Source of the DNA: Scleromatobacter humisilvae
GTDB lineage: Bacteria; Pseudomonadota; Gammaproteobacteria; Burkholderiales; Burkholderiaceae_C
DNA length: 64,000 nt
Assembly: GCF_023231945.1 (NCBI RefSeq)
Contig: NZ_JAJLJH010000001.1
Location: 1,736,001-1,800,000 of the forward strand
Direction of reading: 5' to 3'
The notes under the pieces were generated by a model that had not been told where the DNA came from, did no database searches, and saw nothing but the letters and a program-made list of their open reading frames with translations. A program made the position numbers and the translations under genes. Position 1 is the first letter of the stretch. Each line of letters begins with the position of its first letter. This document shows, piece by piece, positions 44,942 to 55,101 of this stretch.

Positions 44942-45099
44942 GTATGTCCTGTTCCTCTCAATACCCTCGGCTCGTTACACCGATAAGGCTGATGGACCAC
45001 GCCGGGAAGCCTTTGCATCCGTAGCGAGGCCCGGCGCCTCGCAACGAGACGGCGACCGCATCGCCCGCACCAGGCGAGCAAGGCGGCCGCGAATCTGGA

Positions 45100-45723
45100 T
45101 CAGCGCGAATACAGTTCGACGATCATCGATTCGTTGATCTCGGCGCCGAATTCGTCGCGGTCCGGCGTCTTCTTGAAGATGCCTTCGAGCTTGGTCGCGT
45201 CGACCGACACCCACGCGGGCAGGCCGATCGATTCCGCCAGCTTCATCGCATCGACGATGCGCAGCTGCTTCTTGGACTTCTCGCGCACGGCGACGACGTC
45301 GCCGACCTTGACCAGGTACGACGGGATGTTGACCGACTGGCCGTTCACCGTGATCGACTTGTGGCTGACCATCTGGCGCGCTTCGGCGCGGGTCGAGCCG
45401 AAGCCCATGCGGTAGACGACGTTGTCCAGGCGCGATTCCAGCAGCGTCAGCAGGTTGGCGCCGGTGTTGCCTCGACGGCGCTCGGCTTCGGCGAAGTACT
45501 TGCGGAACTGCTTTTCCAGCACGCCGTACATGCGCTTGACCTTCTGCTTCTCGCGCAGCTGCAGACCGTAGTCCGACGTGCGCGAACCCGAGGTGCGGCC
45601 GTGCTGGCCGGGCTTCGAGTCGAACTTGACCTTGTCACCGATCGGGCGGCGAGCGCTCTTCAGGAACAGGTCGGTGCCTTCACGGCGAGAGAGTTTGCCC
45701 TTGGGGCCGAGGTAACGTGCCAC
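45100..45723 (-). CDS. rpsD: 30S ribosomal protein S4
   Basis: The 207-residue protein has the S4 start ([20 protein letters not shown]) and the S4 RNA-binding domain ([32 protein letters not shown]). It is a primary assembly protein of the small subunit and in enterobacteria represses the alpha operon. The start is a GTG with AAGGAA upstream. A 289-base intergenic region with two strong hairpins precedes it. Confidence 0.98.
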   Translation of the reverse strand: MARYLGPKGKLSRREGTDLFLKSARRPIGDKVKFDSKPGQHGRTSGSRTSDYGLQLREKQKVKRMYGVLEKQFRKYFAEAERRRGNTGANLLTLLESRLDNVVYRMGFGSTRAEARQMVSHKSITVNGQSVNIPSYLVKVGDVVAVREKSKKQLRIVDAMKLAESIGLPAWVSVDATKLEGIFKKTPDRDEFGAEINESMIVELYSR

Positions 45724-45884
45724 GTTGTTTCCTTGAGGAATGGTTTTCTGACGCCCGCGTCAAACGGCCGCTGGCCGACTGATGCGATGCGCGAGTCTGG
45801 CGAATGTTGTTATGGCGCTCAGACGGTGGTCTTGGGTTGGTTGCCTGGAAATCGCCGGACAAAAAGCCTGGCGCACTAGACATG

Positions 45885-46003
45885 CAAGCCGGCAACGGTC
45901 ACACGACCATTGCCGGCTGCAGGAAAACCCGGGATTCTAGCAGAACTGAAAGCGCCTGAGCGCTCAGTACTGTTATTCGAGCGCGGCCGGACGAGTCCGG
46001 CCG
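45885..46003 (-). promoter_or_regulatory. two strong hairpins between rpsK and rpsD
   Basis: The first, at 45984-46003, is a perfect 9-base stem CGGCCGGAC/GTCCGGCCG directly after rpsK. The second, at 45887-45918, pairs 14 bases (AGCCGGCAA and so on) with one mismatch. Neither has a long T tract. The spacing suggests an attenuator, processing site or separate start for rpsD-rpoA-rplQ. I see no gene in 45724-46012. Confidence 0.55.
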
Positions 46004-46012
46004 AACTTCGAA

Positions 46013-46417
46013 TCAGATACGGCGACGCTTCTGGGGGCGGCAGCCGTTGTGCGGGACGGGCGTCACGTCGGAGATCGACGTGATGCGGATGCCCAGCGAA
46101 GCGAGCGCGCGAACCGACGATTCGCGACCCGGGCCGGGGCCCTTGATCTTGACGTCGAGGTTCTTGATGCCTTGTTCCTGCGCAGCGCGACCGGCCATTT
46201 CGGCAGCGACCTGGGCAGCGAACGGGGTCGACTTGCGCGAACCCTTGAAGCCCTGGCCACCCGACGAGGCCCACGACAGCGCGCCGCCTTGGCGGTCGGT
46301 GATCGTGATGATCGTGTTGTTGAACGATGCGTGCACGTGCGCGACGCCGTCCGCCACGTTCTTGCGAACCTTCTTGCGGACGCGTTGGGCAGCGGTGTTA
46401 TTCGGTGCTTTTGCCAT
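46013..46417 (-). CDS. rpsK: 30S ribosomal protein S11
   Basis: The 134-residue protein has the S11 motifs [40 protein letters not shown] and the end [18 protein letters not shown]. It lies on the platform of the small subunit near the mRNA exit. It follows rpsM by 35 bases in the usual S13-S11-S4 order. Confidence 0.98.
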   Translation of the reverse strand: MAKAPNNTAAQRVRKKVRKNVADGVAHVHASFNNTIITITDRQGGALSWASSGGQGFKGSRKSTPFAAQVAAEMAGRAAQEQGIKNLDVKIKGPGPGRESSVRALASLGIRITSISDVTPVPHNGCRPQKRRRI

Positions 46418-46452
46418 GATGTTCCTTGATTCCGTCAGGTGAGCTCAGCGGC

Positions 46453-46818
46453 TCACTTCTTCAGCGCCTGGGCACCCTTTTTCGGACCCTTGCGGGTGCG
46501 AGCGTTGGTGCGCGTGCGCTGGCCGCGGACCGGCAGGCCGCGACGGTGACGCATGCCACGATAGCAGCCCAGATCCATCAGACGCTTGATGTTGATGGAC
46601 ATCTCGCGACGCAGATCGCCTTCGATCGTCATCTTCGCGATCTCGTCGCGGATCTTTTCCAGATCGCTGTCGTTCAGGTCCTTGACCTTCTTCGACCAGG
46701 CGATGCCCGCACGATCACAGATCTGCTGAGCGGTGGTACGGCCGATGCCGTAGATCGCCGTCAGACCGATTTCGGTGTGCTTGTGCGGCGGGATGTTGAT
46801 GCCTGCAATACGTGCCAT
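46453..46818 (-). CDS. rpsM: 30S ribosomal protein S13
   Basis: The 121-residue protein starts [20 protein letters not shown] and ends with the basic [20 protein letters not shown] tail region. S13 contacts the P-site tRNA and the large subunit at the head. It follows rpmJ by 36 bases. Confidence 0.98.
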   Translation of the reverse strand: MARIAGINIPPHKHTEIGLTAIYGIGRTTAQQICDRAGIAWSKKVKDLNDSDLEKIRDEIAKMTIEGDLRREMSINIKRLMDLGCYRGMRHRRGLPVRGQRTRTNARTRKGPKKGAQALKK

Positions 46819-46854
46819 TTGCGTGTCCTTGTGATGCTTCTATGGTCCGCAGAC

Positions 46855-46968
46855 TCAACCCTGGCGCTGCTTGTGGCGCGGGTCGGTACAAATCACGCGG
46901 ACGACGCCCTTGCGGCGGATCACCTTGCAATTGCGACACATTTTCTTGACAGATGCCGAGACTTTCAT
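46855..46968 (-). CDS. rpmJ: 50S ribosomal protein L36
   Basis: The 37-residue protein is [20 protein letters not shown] and onward to DPRHKQRQG, with the zinc-binding set C-x2-C and C-x4-H of the C+ form of L36. I start at ATG 46968; the open frame extends upstream without resemblance. It follows secY directly; infA, which many betaproteobacteria carry here, is absent. Confidence 0.97.
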   Translation of the reverse strand: MKVSASVKKMCRNCKVIRRKGVVRVICTDPRHKQRQG

Positions 46969-47083
46969 GGTCTGCTCCTTGACTCTCTTCAAACACTCGC
47001 TTCGCTCGTCGACCGAGGCGAGCGCGAAACCCAACTTATCCGACGACCTGACCATATGGTCATGACCGCCTTCAAATTCAACT

Positions 47084-48391
47084 TCAACCCTTGAACTTCG
47101 CCTTCGTCAGCAACGATTCGTATTGCTGGCTCATCACGTAGCTCTGAACCTGGGCCCAGAAATCCATCGTGACGACGACGATGATCAGCAGCGACGTTCC
47201 ACCGAAATAGAACGGCACGTTGTACTTCAACACCAGGAACTCGGGCAGCAGGCACACCAGCGTGATGTAGATGGCGCCCGCCAGCGTGAGCCTGGCCAGA
47301 ATCTTGTCGATATGCTTCGCGGTCTGCTGGCCCGGACGGATGCCCGGGATGAACGCACCGCTCTTCTTCAGGTTGTCAGCCGTCTCGTGGCTGTTGAACA
47401 CCAACCCGGTGTAGAAGAAGCAGAAGAACACGATCATCGCGGCGTACAGCATCACGTAGATCGGCTGGCCCGGCGACAGCGCCGAGGAGATGTTCTTCAA
47501 CCAGCGCATGCTGTCGCCCGTGGCCAGCGTGTTCACCAGCGTGGCGGGCAGCAGGATGATCGACGACGCAAAGATCGGCGGGATCACCCCGGCCATGTTC
47601 AGCTTCAACGGCAGGTGCGACGACTGGCCACCGTAGACCTTGTTGCCGACCTGGCGCTTCGCGTAGTTGACCAGGATCTTGCGCTGGCCGCGTTCGACGA
47701 ACACCACCGCGAATGTCACCGCTGCGACGATCGCGAGGATGAACAGCGCCACGACCGGGTTCATCGCGTTCGTGCTGACCAGCTCGAGCAGGCCGGCGAT
47801 GGCGCGCGGCAGGCCCGCGGCGATGCCGCCGAAGATCAGGATCGAGATGCCGTTGCCCAGGCCGCGTTCGGTGATCTGCTCGCCGAGCCACATCAGGAAC
47901 ATCGTGCCGGCCACCAGGCTGACCACCGCGCCCAGCATGAAGCCGTAGCCCGGATCGAGCACCAGGCCCGGCGACTTCGCCAGCCACACGGCGATGCCGT
48001 AGGACTGGAACAGCGACAGCACCAGGGTGCCGTAGCGCGTGTACTGGGTGATCTTGCGACGACCCGACTCGCCTTCCTTCTTGAGCGCTTCCAGGCTCGG
48101 AACCACGTAGCCCATGATCTGCATGATGATGGACGACGAGATGTACGGCGTGATGCCGAGCGCGAACACGGAGGCGCGCGACAGGGAGCCGCCCGAGAAC
48201 ATGTTGAACATGCCCAGGATGCCGCCCTGCTGACCCTTGAGCATCTGCGCGAGCGCATCCGGATTGACACCCGGGACGGGCACATGCCCGCCGATGCGAT
48301 AGACCACCAGCGCCAGGAGCAGGAACATCACCCGGCGATACAGATCGCCGAACTTGCCCGACTTGGCGAGTTGATTCTGGGAGGTTGCCAC
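47084..48391 (-). CDS. secY: preprotein translocase subunit SecY
   Basis: The 435-residue protein has ten membrane segments and SecY signatures: [20 protein letters not shown], the plug-region [13 protein letters not shown], and the cytoplasmic loops with [20 protein letters not shown]. It forms the protein-export channel with SecE and SecG. GTG 48391 ([19 protein letters not shown] follows) is chosen by comparison with other betaproteobacterial SecY starts; there is no clear ribosome binding site, so it may be coupled to rplO. Confidence 0.97.
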   Translation of the reverse strand: MATSQNQLAKSGKFGDLYRRVMFLLLALVVYRIGGHVPVPGVNPDALAQMLKGQQGGILGMFNMFSGGSLSRASVFALGITPYISSSIIMQIMGYVVPSLEALKKEGESGRRKITQYTRYGTLVLSLFQSYGIAVWLAKSPGLVLDPGYGFMLGAVVSLVAGTMFLMWLGEQITERGLGNGISILIFGGIAAGLPRAIAGLLELVSTNAMNPVVALFILAIVAAVTFAVVFVERGQRKILVNYAKRQVGNKVYGGQSSHLPLKLNMAGVIPPIFASSIILLPATLVNTLATGDSMRWLKNISSALSPGQPIYVMLYAAMIVFFCFFYTGLVFNSHETADNLKKSGAFIPGIRPGQQTAKHIDKILARLTLAGAIYITLVCLLPEFLVLKYNVPFYFGGTSLLIIVVVTMDFWAQVQSYVMSQQYESLLTKAKFKG

Positions 48392-48419
48392 GTGTGGAAG
48401 CGTTTCAGTGAGGAAGCGT

Positions 48420-48854
48420 TCAGGCAGCCAGCGAACCGCCGGCGGCTTCGATCGCGGCCTTGGCACCGGCCGTCGCCGCCACGCCCTTCAGCGTGACCTT
48501 GCGGCTCAGTTCGCCCGACTTGATGACCTTGACGTGCTTGATCAGCTCGCCGACCAGGCCGGCTTGCTTCAGCGACTGGAGGTCGACTTCGTCGATGCCC
48601 AGCGCCTGCAGATCGGACAGGGTCACTTCGCCGTTGTACTTCAGCTGCTGCGACTTGAAGCCGCGCTTCGGCAGGCGACGCTGCAGCGGCATCTGGCCGC
48701 CTTCGAAGCCGACCTTGTGGTAGCCGCCCGCACGGGACTTCTGACCGTTGTGGCCGCGGCCGCCGGTCTTGCCCAGGCCCGAGCCGATGCCGCGACCAAC
48801 GCGGCGGCGGTTCTTCTTGGAGCCTTCGGACGGCTTGATGGTGTTGAGTTGCAT
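48420..48854 (-). CDS. rplO: 50S ribosomal protein L15
   Basis: The 144-residue protein starts [20 protein letters not shown] and carries the Gly-rich [20 protein letters not shown] loop of L15, which threads into 23S rRNA. It follows rpmD by 32 bases and precedes secY. Confidence 0.98.
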   Translation of the reverse strand: MQLNTIKPSEGSKKNRRRVGRGIGSGLGKTGGRGHNGQKSRAGGYHKVGFEGGQMPLQRRLPKRGFKSQQLKYNGEVTLSDLQALGIDEVDLQSLKQAGLVGELIKHVKVIKSGELSRKVTLKGVAATAGAKAAIEAAGGSLAA

Positions 48855-48886
48855 GTTGATGCCCCTTGTCGTGACCTGGCCCGTGC

Positions 48887-49081
48887 TTACAGCACTTGGA
48901 TCAGGTAGTCGACCTTGTTGATCATGCCGCGAACGGCGGGCGTGTCTTCCAGCGTCGAGACGCTGTTCAGACGACGCAGGCCCAGGCCGCGCACCGTGGC
49001 ACGGTGTTCGTGCTTGGTGCCGATGATGCTGCGCACCAGCTTGACGGTAACGGTCTGCTTTTGCGACGTGTTGTCAGCCAT
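48887..49081 (-). CDS. rpmD: 50S ribosomal protein L30
   Basis: The 64-residue protein contains [20 protein letters not shown] and LGLRRLNS, the L30 core, with a short N-terminal extension ([10 protein letters not shown]). It follows rpsE by 25 bases. Confidence 0.97.
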   Translation of the reverse strand: MADNTSQKQTVTVKLVRSIIGTKHEHRATVRGLGLRRLNSVSTLEDTPAVRGMINKVDYLIQVL

Positions 49082-49106
49082 GTGAGTTCTCCTTTAATCC
49101 CGGGCC

Positions 49107-49625
49107 TCAGCCCAGGATCTCCTCGACGGACTTGCCGCGCTTGGCGGCGATGTCGGCCGGGGTGGTGGCGCTGTTCAACGCGTCGAGCGTCGCACGGACC
49201 ATGTTGTACGGGTTGCTCGAGCCCAGGCTCTTGGCGACGATGTCGGTGATGCCCATGACTTCGAAGACCGCGCGCATCGGGCCGCCGGCGATGATGCCGG
49301 TACCGGCGGGCGCCGGCGCCATCAGCACCTTGGCCGCGCCGTGTTCGCCACGGACGTTGTGGTGGATCGAGCCGTTCTTCAGGCTGACCTTGACCATGTT
49401 GCGGCGAGCCGCTTCCATGGCCTTCTGCACGGCGACCGGCACTTCACGCGCCTTGCCCTTGCCCATGCCGATGCGGCCGTCGCCGTCGCCGACCACGGTC
49501 AGAGCAGCGAAGCCGAGGATACGACCGCCCTTCACGACCTTGGTGACGCGGTTGACCGCGATCATCTTTTCCTTCAGACCGTCGTCACGACCTTCGTCCT
49601 GAACGCGAGGTTGGAACTTTGCCAT
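49107..49625 (-). CDS. rpsE: 30S ribosomal protein S5
   Basis: The 172-residue protein has the S5 double-stranded RNA-binding part ([20 protein letters not shown]) and [19 protein letters not shown], then [20 protein letters not shown]5 helps translational accuracy and unwinding of mRNA at the entry pore. It follows rplR by 21 bases. Confidence 0.98.
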   Translation of the reverse strand: MAKFQPRVQDEGRDDGLKEKMIAVNRVTKVVKGGRILGFAALTVVGDGDGRIGMGKGKAREVPVAVQKAMEAARRNMVKVSLKNGSIHHNVRGEHGAAKVLMAPAPAGTGIIAGGPMRAVFEVMGITDIVAKSLGSSNPYNMVRATLDALNSATTPADIAAKRGKSVEEILG

Positions 49626-49646
49626 TTCAGATTCCTTCGTTGACGG

Positions 49647-50003
49647 TCAGAACTGGAGGCCGGCTTCGCGAGCCGCATCCGCCAGTGCCTTGACACGGCC
49701 GTGGTAGGCGAAGCCAGCACGGTCGAACGCCACCTTCTCGATGCCGGCAGCCTTCGCCTTTTCGGCGATGCGCTTGCCCACGGCAGCCGCCGCGGCGGTG
49801 TTGCCACCGTTCTTGAGCTGTTCGCGCACTTCCTTCTCGGCCGTCGAGGCCGAGGCGACGACGCTGGCGCCGTCGATGGAGATGACGCTGGCGTAGATGT
49901 GCAGGTTCGAGCGGAAGACCGTCAGACGAGCGACATCTTGCTTGGCGATGCGGGCCCGCGTTTGACGCGAGCGGCGCAGCCGTTGTTCTTTCTTGTTCAG
50001 CAT
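49647..50003 (-). CDS. rplR: 50S ribosomal protein L18
   Basis: The 118-residue protein starts [20 protein letters not shown] and ends [20 protein letters not shown] with EAGLQF, as L18 does. It binds 5S rRNA in the central protuberance. It follows rplF by 11 bases. Confidence 0.98.
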   Translation of the reverse strand: MLNKKEQRLRRSRQTRARIAKQDVARLTVFRSNLHIYASVISIDGASVVASASTAEKEVREQLKNGGNTAAAAAVGKRIAEKAKAAGIEKVAFDRAGFAYHGRVKALADAAREAGLQF

Positions 50004-50014
50004 GGTGTCGCTCC

Positions 50015-50548
50015 TTACTTCTTCTTCGTCTCTTTCAGCACCACGCGCTCATCGGCGTAGCGGATGCCCTTGCCCTTGTAGGGCTCGGGCGGACGGATGG
50101 CGCGCACTTCGGCGGCGATCTGGCCCACCACCTGGCGGTCGGAACCCTTGATCAGGATTTCCGTCTGCGTCGGGCAGGTGACCGTGATGCCAGCCGGCAT
50201 GTCCTTGACGACCGGGTGCGAGAAACCGATCTGCAGGTTCAGCTTGGCGCCGGCGGCCTGGGCACGGAAGCCCACGCCCACCAGCGTCAGCTTCTTCTCG
50301 AAGCCCTTGCCAACGCCGTTGACCATGTTGTTGACCAGAGCGCGCATCGTGCCGCTCATGGCGTTGGCTTCCATGCTGTCGTTGGCCGGAGCGAACGACA
50401 GGACGGCGCCTTCCTTGCGGATCTCGACCAGCGAGTTCGCGGTGCGCGTCAGGGTGCCGTTGGCGCCCTTGACGGTAATTTGATCTGCCGTGATCGACAC
50501 GTCCACGCCTTGCGGGACGTTGATCGGCATCTTGCCTACGCGGGACAT
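50015..50548 (-). CDS. rplF: 50S ribosomal protein L6
   Basis: The 177-residue protein starts [20 protein letters not shown] and has the two L6 modules, closing with [20 protein letters not shown]. It lies near the factor-binding stalk of the large subunit. It follows rpsH by 12 bases. Confidence 0.98.
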   Translation of the reverse strand: MSRVGKMPINVPQGVDVSITADQITVKGANGTLTRTANSLVEIRKEGAVLSFAPANDSMEANAMSGTMRALVNNMVNGVGKGFEKKLTLVGVGFRAQAAGAKLNLQIGFSHPVVKDMPAGITVTCPTQTEILIKGSDRQVVGQIAAEVRAIRPPEPYKGKGIRYADERVVLKETKKK

Positions 50549-50560
50549 TGCTGTATCTCC

Positions 50561-50956
50561 TTAGGCGACGTAGCAGAGAACTTCGCCGCCGACACCGGTG
50601 GCGCGAGCCTTGCGGTCGGTCATCACGCCCTTGGGGGTGGTGACGATGGCGACGCCCAGGCCGTTCATGACCGTCGGGATCGCGTCACGGCCGCGATAGA
50701 TGCGCAGGCCGGGACGGCTCACGCGCTCGATGCGCTCGATGACGGGGCGGCCCGCGTAGTACTTCAACGAGATCTCGAGCTCGGACTTGACGCCCTCGGT
50801 CTTGATCGCGAACGAGTCGATGTAGCCTTCGTCCTTGAGGACTTGGGCGATTGCGACCTTGAGCTTCGACGAAGGCATGCTGACAACCGGCTTCTCAACG
50901 CTCTGCGCGTTGCGGATGCGGGTCAGCATGTCGGCGATAGGATCACTCATGCTCAT
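50561..50956 (-). CDS. rpsH: 30S ribosomal protein S8
   Basis: The 131-residue protein starts [20 protein letters not shown] and ends [20 protein letters not shown], typical of S8. It binds helix 21 of 16S rRNA and in enterobacteria represses the spc operon through the rplE leader. It follows rpsN by 24 bases. Confidence 0.98.
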   Translation of the reverse strand: MSMSDPIADMLTRIRNAQSVEKPVVSMPSSKLKVAIAQVLKDEGYIDSFAIKTEGVKSELEISLKYYAGRPVIERIERVSRPGLRIYRGRDAIPTVMNGLGVAIVTTPKGVMTDRKARATGVGGEVLCYVA

Positions 50957-50980
50957 GCTGTTTTCTCCTGATTCGCCTGA

Positions 50981-51286
50981 TTACCAGCTGGCCTTGATGA
51001 CGCCCGGGATGTCGCCCTTGAAGGCGAGTTCACGGATCTTCGAGCGGGCCAGGCCAAACTTGCGGAACGTGCCGCGCGGACGACCCGTCAGGCCGCAACG
51101 GTTGCGCAGACGCACGGCCGACGAATTGCGCGGCAGCTTCTGCATTTCGAGACGGGCGATGTAACGCTCTTCGTCGCTGCGCTTGGCGTCGTTGATGATC
51201 TCGGACAGCTCGGCACGCTTCTTCGCGTACTTGGCCACCGTCGCTTCGCGCTTCAGCTCGCGTTGGATGAGGGAAAGCTTTGCCAT
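50981..51286 (-). CDS. rpsN: 30S ribosomal protein S14 (C- form)
   Basis: The 101-residue protein starts [20 protein letters not shown] and contains [20 protein letters not shown]. It is the long form without the zinc-binding C-x2-C pairs. ATG 51286 is used; the open frame reaches 51340 without resemblance. It follows rplE by 8 bases. Confidence 0.97.
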   Translation of the reverse strand: MAKLSLIQRELKREATVAKYAKKRAELSEIINDAKRSDEERYIARLEMQKLPRNSSAVRLRNRCGLTGRPRGTFRKFGLARSKIRELAFKGDIPGVIKASW

Positions 51287-51294
51287 TGGGCGCC

Positions 51295-51834
51295 TCAGTT
51301 CTTGAACGGGAACTTGAACGCCGCGAGCAGTGCCTTGCACTCTTCGTCGTTCTTCGCCGTCGTGGTGATCGAGATGTTCATGCCACGGATCGCGTCGATC
51401 TTGTCGTACTCGATTTCCGGGAAGATGATCTGCTCTTTCACGCCGATGTTGTAGTTGCCGCGGCCATCGAACGAACGGCCGGAGATACCACGGAAGTCGC
51501 GCACGCGCGGCAGGGCGATCGTCACGAAGCGGTCCAGGAATTCGTACATCTGGACGCCACGCAGCGTGACCATGCAGCCGATGGGCACGCCGTCACGGAT
51601 CTTGAAGCCGGCGATGGCCTTCTTCGACTTGGTGACCACGGGCTTCTGGCCGGCGATCTTGGTCAGGTCGCCGACGGCGTGATCCATGACCTTCTTGTCG
51701 GCGACGGCTTCGGACACACCCATGTTCAGGGTGATCTTGGTCAGACGCGGCACTTCCATCACGGACGTGTAGCCGAACTTCTCGGTCAGGCCCGGGACGA
51801 TCTTTTCGCGGTAATAGGTTTGGAGACGAGCCAT
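51295..51834 (-). CDS. rplE: 50S ribosomal protein L5
   Basis: The 179-residue protein starts [20 protein letters not shown] and contains the 5S rRNA-binding [18 protein letters not shown] region and [23 protein letters not shown] 51834 is used in place of a frame extending to 51897 that overlaps rplX. It follows rplX by 10 bases. Confidence 0.98.
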   Translation of the reverse strand: MARLQTYYREKIVPGLTEKFGYTSVMEVPRLTKITLNMGVSEAVADKKVMDHAVGDLTKIAGQKPVVTKSKKAIAGFKIRDGVPIGCMVTLRGVQMYEFLDRFVTIALPRVRDFRGISGRSFDGRGNYNIGVKEQIIFPEIEYDKIDAIRGMNISITTTAKNDEECKALLAAFKFPFKN

Positions 51835-51844
51835 GTCGGACCTC

Positions 51845-52162
51845 TTATGCCTTGACTTCTTCGCCGCTGGACTTGAAGACGCGAACCTTCTTGCCATCAG
51901 CCAGAATCTTGATGCCCACGCGATCGGCCTTGCCGGTGGCGGGGTTGAAAAGCGCGACGTTGGACTGCTGGATCGGCATCGTCTTGTCGATGACGCCGCC
52001 GGTCGTGCCCTTGAGCGGGTTCGGCTTGACGTGCTTCTTGACGACGTTGATGCCTTCGACCAGCAGCAGCTGTTCGTCGACGCGCTCGGCGACGGTGCCG
52101 CGCTTGCCCTTGTCGCGGCCGGTGGTCACGATGACCTGGTCGCCCTTGCGGATCTTGTTCAT
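51845..52162 (-). CDS. rplX: 50S ribosomal protein L24
   Basis: The 105-residue protein starts [20 protein letters not shown], the KOW motif of L24, and continues with [20 protein letters not shown]. It starts assembly of the large subunit. The start is ATG 52162; the longer frame to 52570 overlaps rplN. It follows rplN by 26 bases. Confidence 0.98.
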   Translation of the reverse strand: MNKIRKGDQVIVTTGRDKGKRGTVAERVDEQLLLVEGINVVKKHVKPNPLKGTTGGVIDKTMPIQQSNVALFNPATGKADRVGIKILADGKKVRVFKSSGEEVKA

Positions 52163-52188
52163 GGCGTTTCCTTGTACTGCGGCGGCGC

Positions 52189-52557
52189 TTAGAGCACTTC
52201 CGGCGCCAGCGACACGATCTTCATGAAGCGCTCGGAGCGCAGTTCGCGCGTCACGGGGCCGAAGATGCGGGTGCCGATCGGCTCCAGCTTGGCGTTGAGC
52301 AGGACGGCGGCGTTGCCGTCGAACTTGATCAGCGAGCCGTCCTGGCGGCGGACGCCCTTGGCGGTGCGAACGACGACGGCGTTGTAGACCTCGCCCTTCT
52401 TCACGCGGCCACGCGGCGCGGCTTCCTTGATGCTGACCTTGATCACGTCGCCAATGCCGGCGTAACGGCGCTTGGAACCGCCGAGCACCTTGATGCACTG
52501 GACGGACTTCGCACCGGTGTTGTCCGCGACATCGAGTCGCGACTGCATTTGAATCAT
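52189..52557 (-). CDS. rplN: 50S ribosomal protein L14
   Basis: The 122-residue protein starts [20 protein letters not shown] and has the L14 core [20 protein letters not shown]. It is the first gene of the spc operon. Upstream 52558-52951, about 390 bases, carries no gene and must hold the spc promoter (minus) and the peptidase promoter (plus), but I see no convincing promoter match. Confidence 0.98.
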   Translation of the reverse strand: MIQMQSRLDVADNTGAKSVQCIKVLGGSKRRYAGIGDVIKVSIKEAAPRGRVKKGEVYNAVVVRTAKGVRRQDGSLIKFDGNAAVLLNAKLEPIGTRIFGPVTRELRSERFMKIVSLAPEVL

Positions 52558-52951
52558 GGTTTATCCCCAACTTGCTCCCGCAGACGGCAACACCCGAGAG
52601 CGGTCAGTATTGGGCCCGTCAGTGCGTCTTTTCGACTGCAGGCAAGGCCTGCGGCTTCCAGAAACGCCCCGGTTGGGCTGAAATTCCTCCGAGACAAGCA
52701 GCGCTGCTTTCTGGTCACTCCAGATGCCCCCAGTGTTGACTGGCGACGGCGAACGTTGCTCACGCCTCTTCGGCGAAGTCGGCCATTATGCACCGGTTTG
52801 CCGGCGCATGTCAAACACCCCGCGAAATGATTTCACGGGACGCGTCCACGCTCGCGGGCAAGCAACAAGGCGGGAATGCGCCGACGGCGAGCGCCGGAGG
52901 CCCCCCGTACACTGCCGCCCACTGTCCTTATTCAGCTGGGAGGCTGGAAAC

Positions 52952-54994
52952 ATGAAGACGAGATCGAACCTCGCCGCGGCCCTGCTCGCCGCGCTCGCCT
53001 GGCCAACGGCCGGCAACACCGCCGCGCCGCCCGTCGCGCCGCCCTCGACGGTGCCCGCCGCGGATTTCTTCAACTACGCGGGGACGACCAACGTGTCGAT
53101 CTCGCCGGACGGCCGCGCCGTGGCGCTGCTCGTGCGCAACACCGCGGGTCGGCGTCAGTTGGCGGTGCTCGACACCAGCGACGTGTCGAAGTTCAAGATC
53201 GTCGCCAGCTTCGCCGAATTCGACATCGCGCGGGCGCATTGGGCAGACAGCAAGACGCTGGTGTTCAGCCTGCGCGACGAGACCGAATCGGCGTTCGGAC
53301 AGCAAGGCGCCGGCCTCTACGCGGTCGGTGCCGACGGCGACGGCTTGCGCCCTCTGATCAATTTCCGGGGCAAGAACACGGAAACCGGCACGATGATCAA
53401 GTCGCACTCGCTGGATCCCTACATCTATACGTTCGGCCAGACCCTGCACGACGACAGCGGGGACATCGTCATCAGCCATTGGTCCAAGACCACAGTGCTC
53501 CACACCTACGGTTCCGAATGGACAGGCAACGCGCCGATGCGCATGAGCCTGAGCAGCGGCGTGCTGTCCGACATCGGCGGCAAGTGGCCCGACCATGTCG
53601 ACGATTGGCTGTTCGACGGCACCGGGCACGTGCGCGCGGCGATGCAGGACAAGGACGGGCAAACCACCCTGCTGGTGCGCGACGACGCGGGCGAGTGGCA
53701 CGCACGCTCGCATTTCCCGAGCGCACACCGCGGCGCCGACGACGTCGTGCTGGAGGAGATCGGCGCCGACGGGCAGGGCTACGCCACCAAGCTCCACGGC
53801 GAGGAAGGCGCGGAAGCGCTCTACCGCTACGACCTGGCGACCGGCAAGGCCGACGCGGAGCCGATCGTGAGCGTCAAGGGCTTCGACGTGGGCAGCACGC
53901 TGGTCGAGGACTACAAGGCCCACAAGGTGCTCGGCGTCCACTACGAGGCGGATGCGGCGGGGACCGTGTGGTTCGACCCGGACATGAAGGCGCTGCAGGC
54001 CAAGGTCGACGCGCGCCTGCCCGGACTCATCAACCGGATCGACCCGGCCGATTGCGGCTGCGCGCAACGCGTGCTGGTGACGTCGCACTCGGATCACCAG
54101 CCCCCGCTGTTCTTCCTCTATGACCGCGGCAACGACACGCTGACCCCCTTCGGCTCGGCGCGCATCAAGATCAACCCGCGCCAGATGGCCGACACCGACT
54201 TCTTTCGCATCAAGGCGCGCGACGGCCACGACCTGCCGGTCTACGTCACCAAGCCGCACGGCAAGGGCCCGTGGCCCACCGTCGTGCTCGTGCACGGCGG
54301 CCCGTCGCTGCGCGGATGGCACTGGCGCTGGGACGACGAATCGCAATTCCTGGCGTCGCGCGGCTACCTGGTCGTCAAGCCGGAATTCCGCGGCAGCGAA
54401 GGCTACGGCGCCGCGCTCGAGAGCGCCGGCCACAAGCAGTGGGGCCTGAAGATGCAGGACGACATCGCCGACGCGACCGTCTGGGCCGCCCAGCAGGGCC
54501 TGGAGGATCCGAAGCGCACCTGCATCATGGGCGGCAGCTACGGCGGCTACGCCACCTTGATGGGCCTGGTGCGCTATCCCGATCTGTATCGCTGCGGCGT
54601 CGCCGCGTCCGCCGTGACCGACATCAACCTGATGTACGACATCGGATGGAGCGATGCCGGCTCGCAAGCCAAGAACTACGCCATGCCCGAGATGATCGGC
54701 GACCAGGTGGCCGACGCGGAGCAATTGAAGGCGACCTCGCCGATCCTGCAGGCGTCCCGCATCACGCGCCCGCTGCTGCTGGCCCATGGCGGCGTCGACC
54801 GTCGGGTGCCCATCGCGCATGCGACCAAGCTGCTCAGCGCCCTCGATGCGAACAAGGCGCACGTCACATGGATCGAATACAAGGACGAGGCGCACGGCTG
54901 GTACAAGCCCGAGACCCGGATCGGCTACTACGAGGAGGTGCAGAAGTTCCTCGACGCCAACATCGGCCCCGGCGCCACCGCGCCTGCGCAGTGA
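52952..54994 (+). CDS. S9 family (prolyl oligopeptidase-type) serine peptidase, exported
   Basis: The 680-residue protein has a signal peptide (KTRSNLAAALLAALAWPTAG), a beta-propeller-like N-terminal half, and a C-terminal alpha/beta hydrolase: oxyanion region VVLVHGGPSLRGWHWRWDDE, nucleophile S529 in MGGSYGGYATL, Asp in HGGVDRRVPIAHATKL and His in EAHGWY. Such enzymes release dipeptides or act as acylaminoacyl peptidases in the periplasm. ATG 52952 has GGGAGG upstream. It interrupts the ribosomal cluster at the S10/spc boundary on the opposite strand. Confidence 0.93.
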   Translation: MKTRSNLAAALLAALAWPTAGNTAAPPVAPPSTVPAADFFNYAGTTNVSISPDGRAVALLVRNTAGRRQLAVLDTSDVSKFKIVASFAEFDIARAHWADSKTLVFSLRDETESAFGQQGAGLYAVGADGDGLRPLINFRGKNTETGTMIKSHSLDPYIYTFGQTLHDDSGDIVISHWSKTTVLHTYGSEWTGNAPMRMSLSSGVLSDIGGKWPDHVDDWLFDGTGHVRAAMQDKDGQTTLLVRDDAGEWHARSHFPSAHRGADDVVLEEIGADGQGYATKLHGEEGAEALYRYDLATGKADAEPIVSVKGFDVGSTLVEDYKAHKVLGVHYEADAAGTVWFDPDMKALQAKVDARLPGLINRIDPADCGCAQRVLVTSHSDHQPPLFFLYDRGNDTLTPFGSARIKINPRQMADTDFFRIKARDGHDLPVYVTKPHGKGPWPTVVLVHGGPSLRGWHWRWDDESQFLASRGYLVVKPEFRGSEGYGAALESAGHKQWGLKMQDDIADATVWAAQQGLEDPKRTCIMGGSYGGYATLMGLVRYPDLYRCGVAASAVTDINLMYDIGWSDAGSQAKNYAMPEMIGDQVADAEQLKATSPILQASRITRPLLLAHGGVDRRVPIAHATKLLSALDANKAHVTWIEYKDEAHGWYKPETRIGYYEEVQKFLDANIGPGATAPAQ

Positions 54995-55101
54995 GCCGCG
55001 TCGGCAATCGCCCTTTCGGGGGAACCGAAGGCGCGGCATGTCGGGCGATGATGACGGGCACCGCTCGTCCGTCCCGCTCCCGACATCCACGCCCAAGATC
55101 C

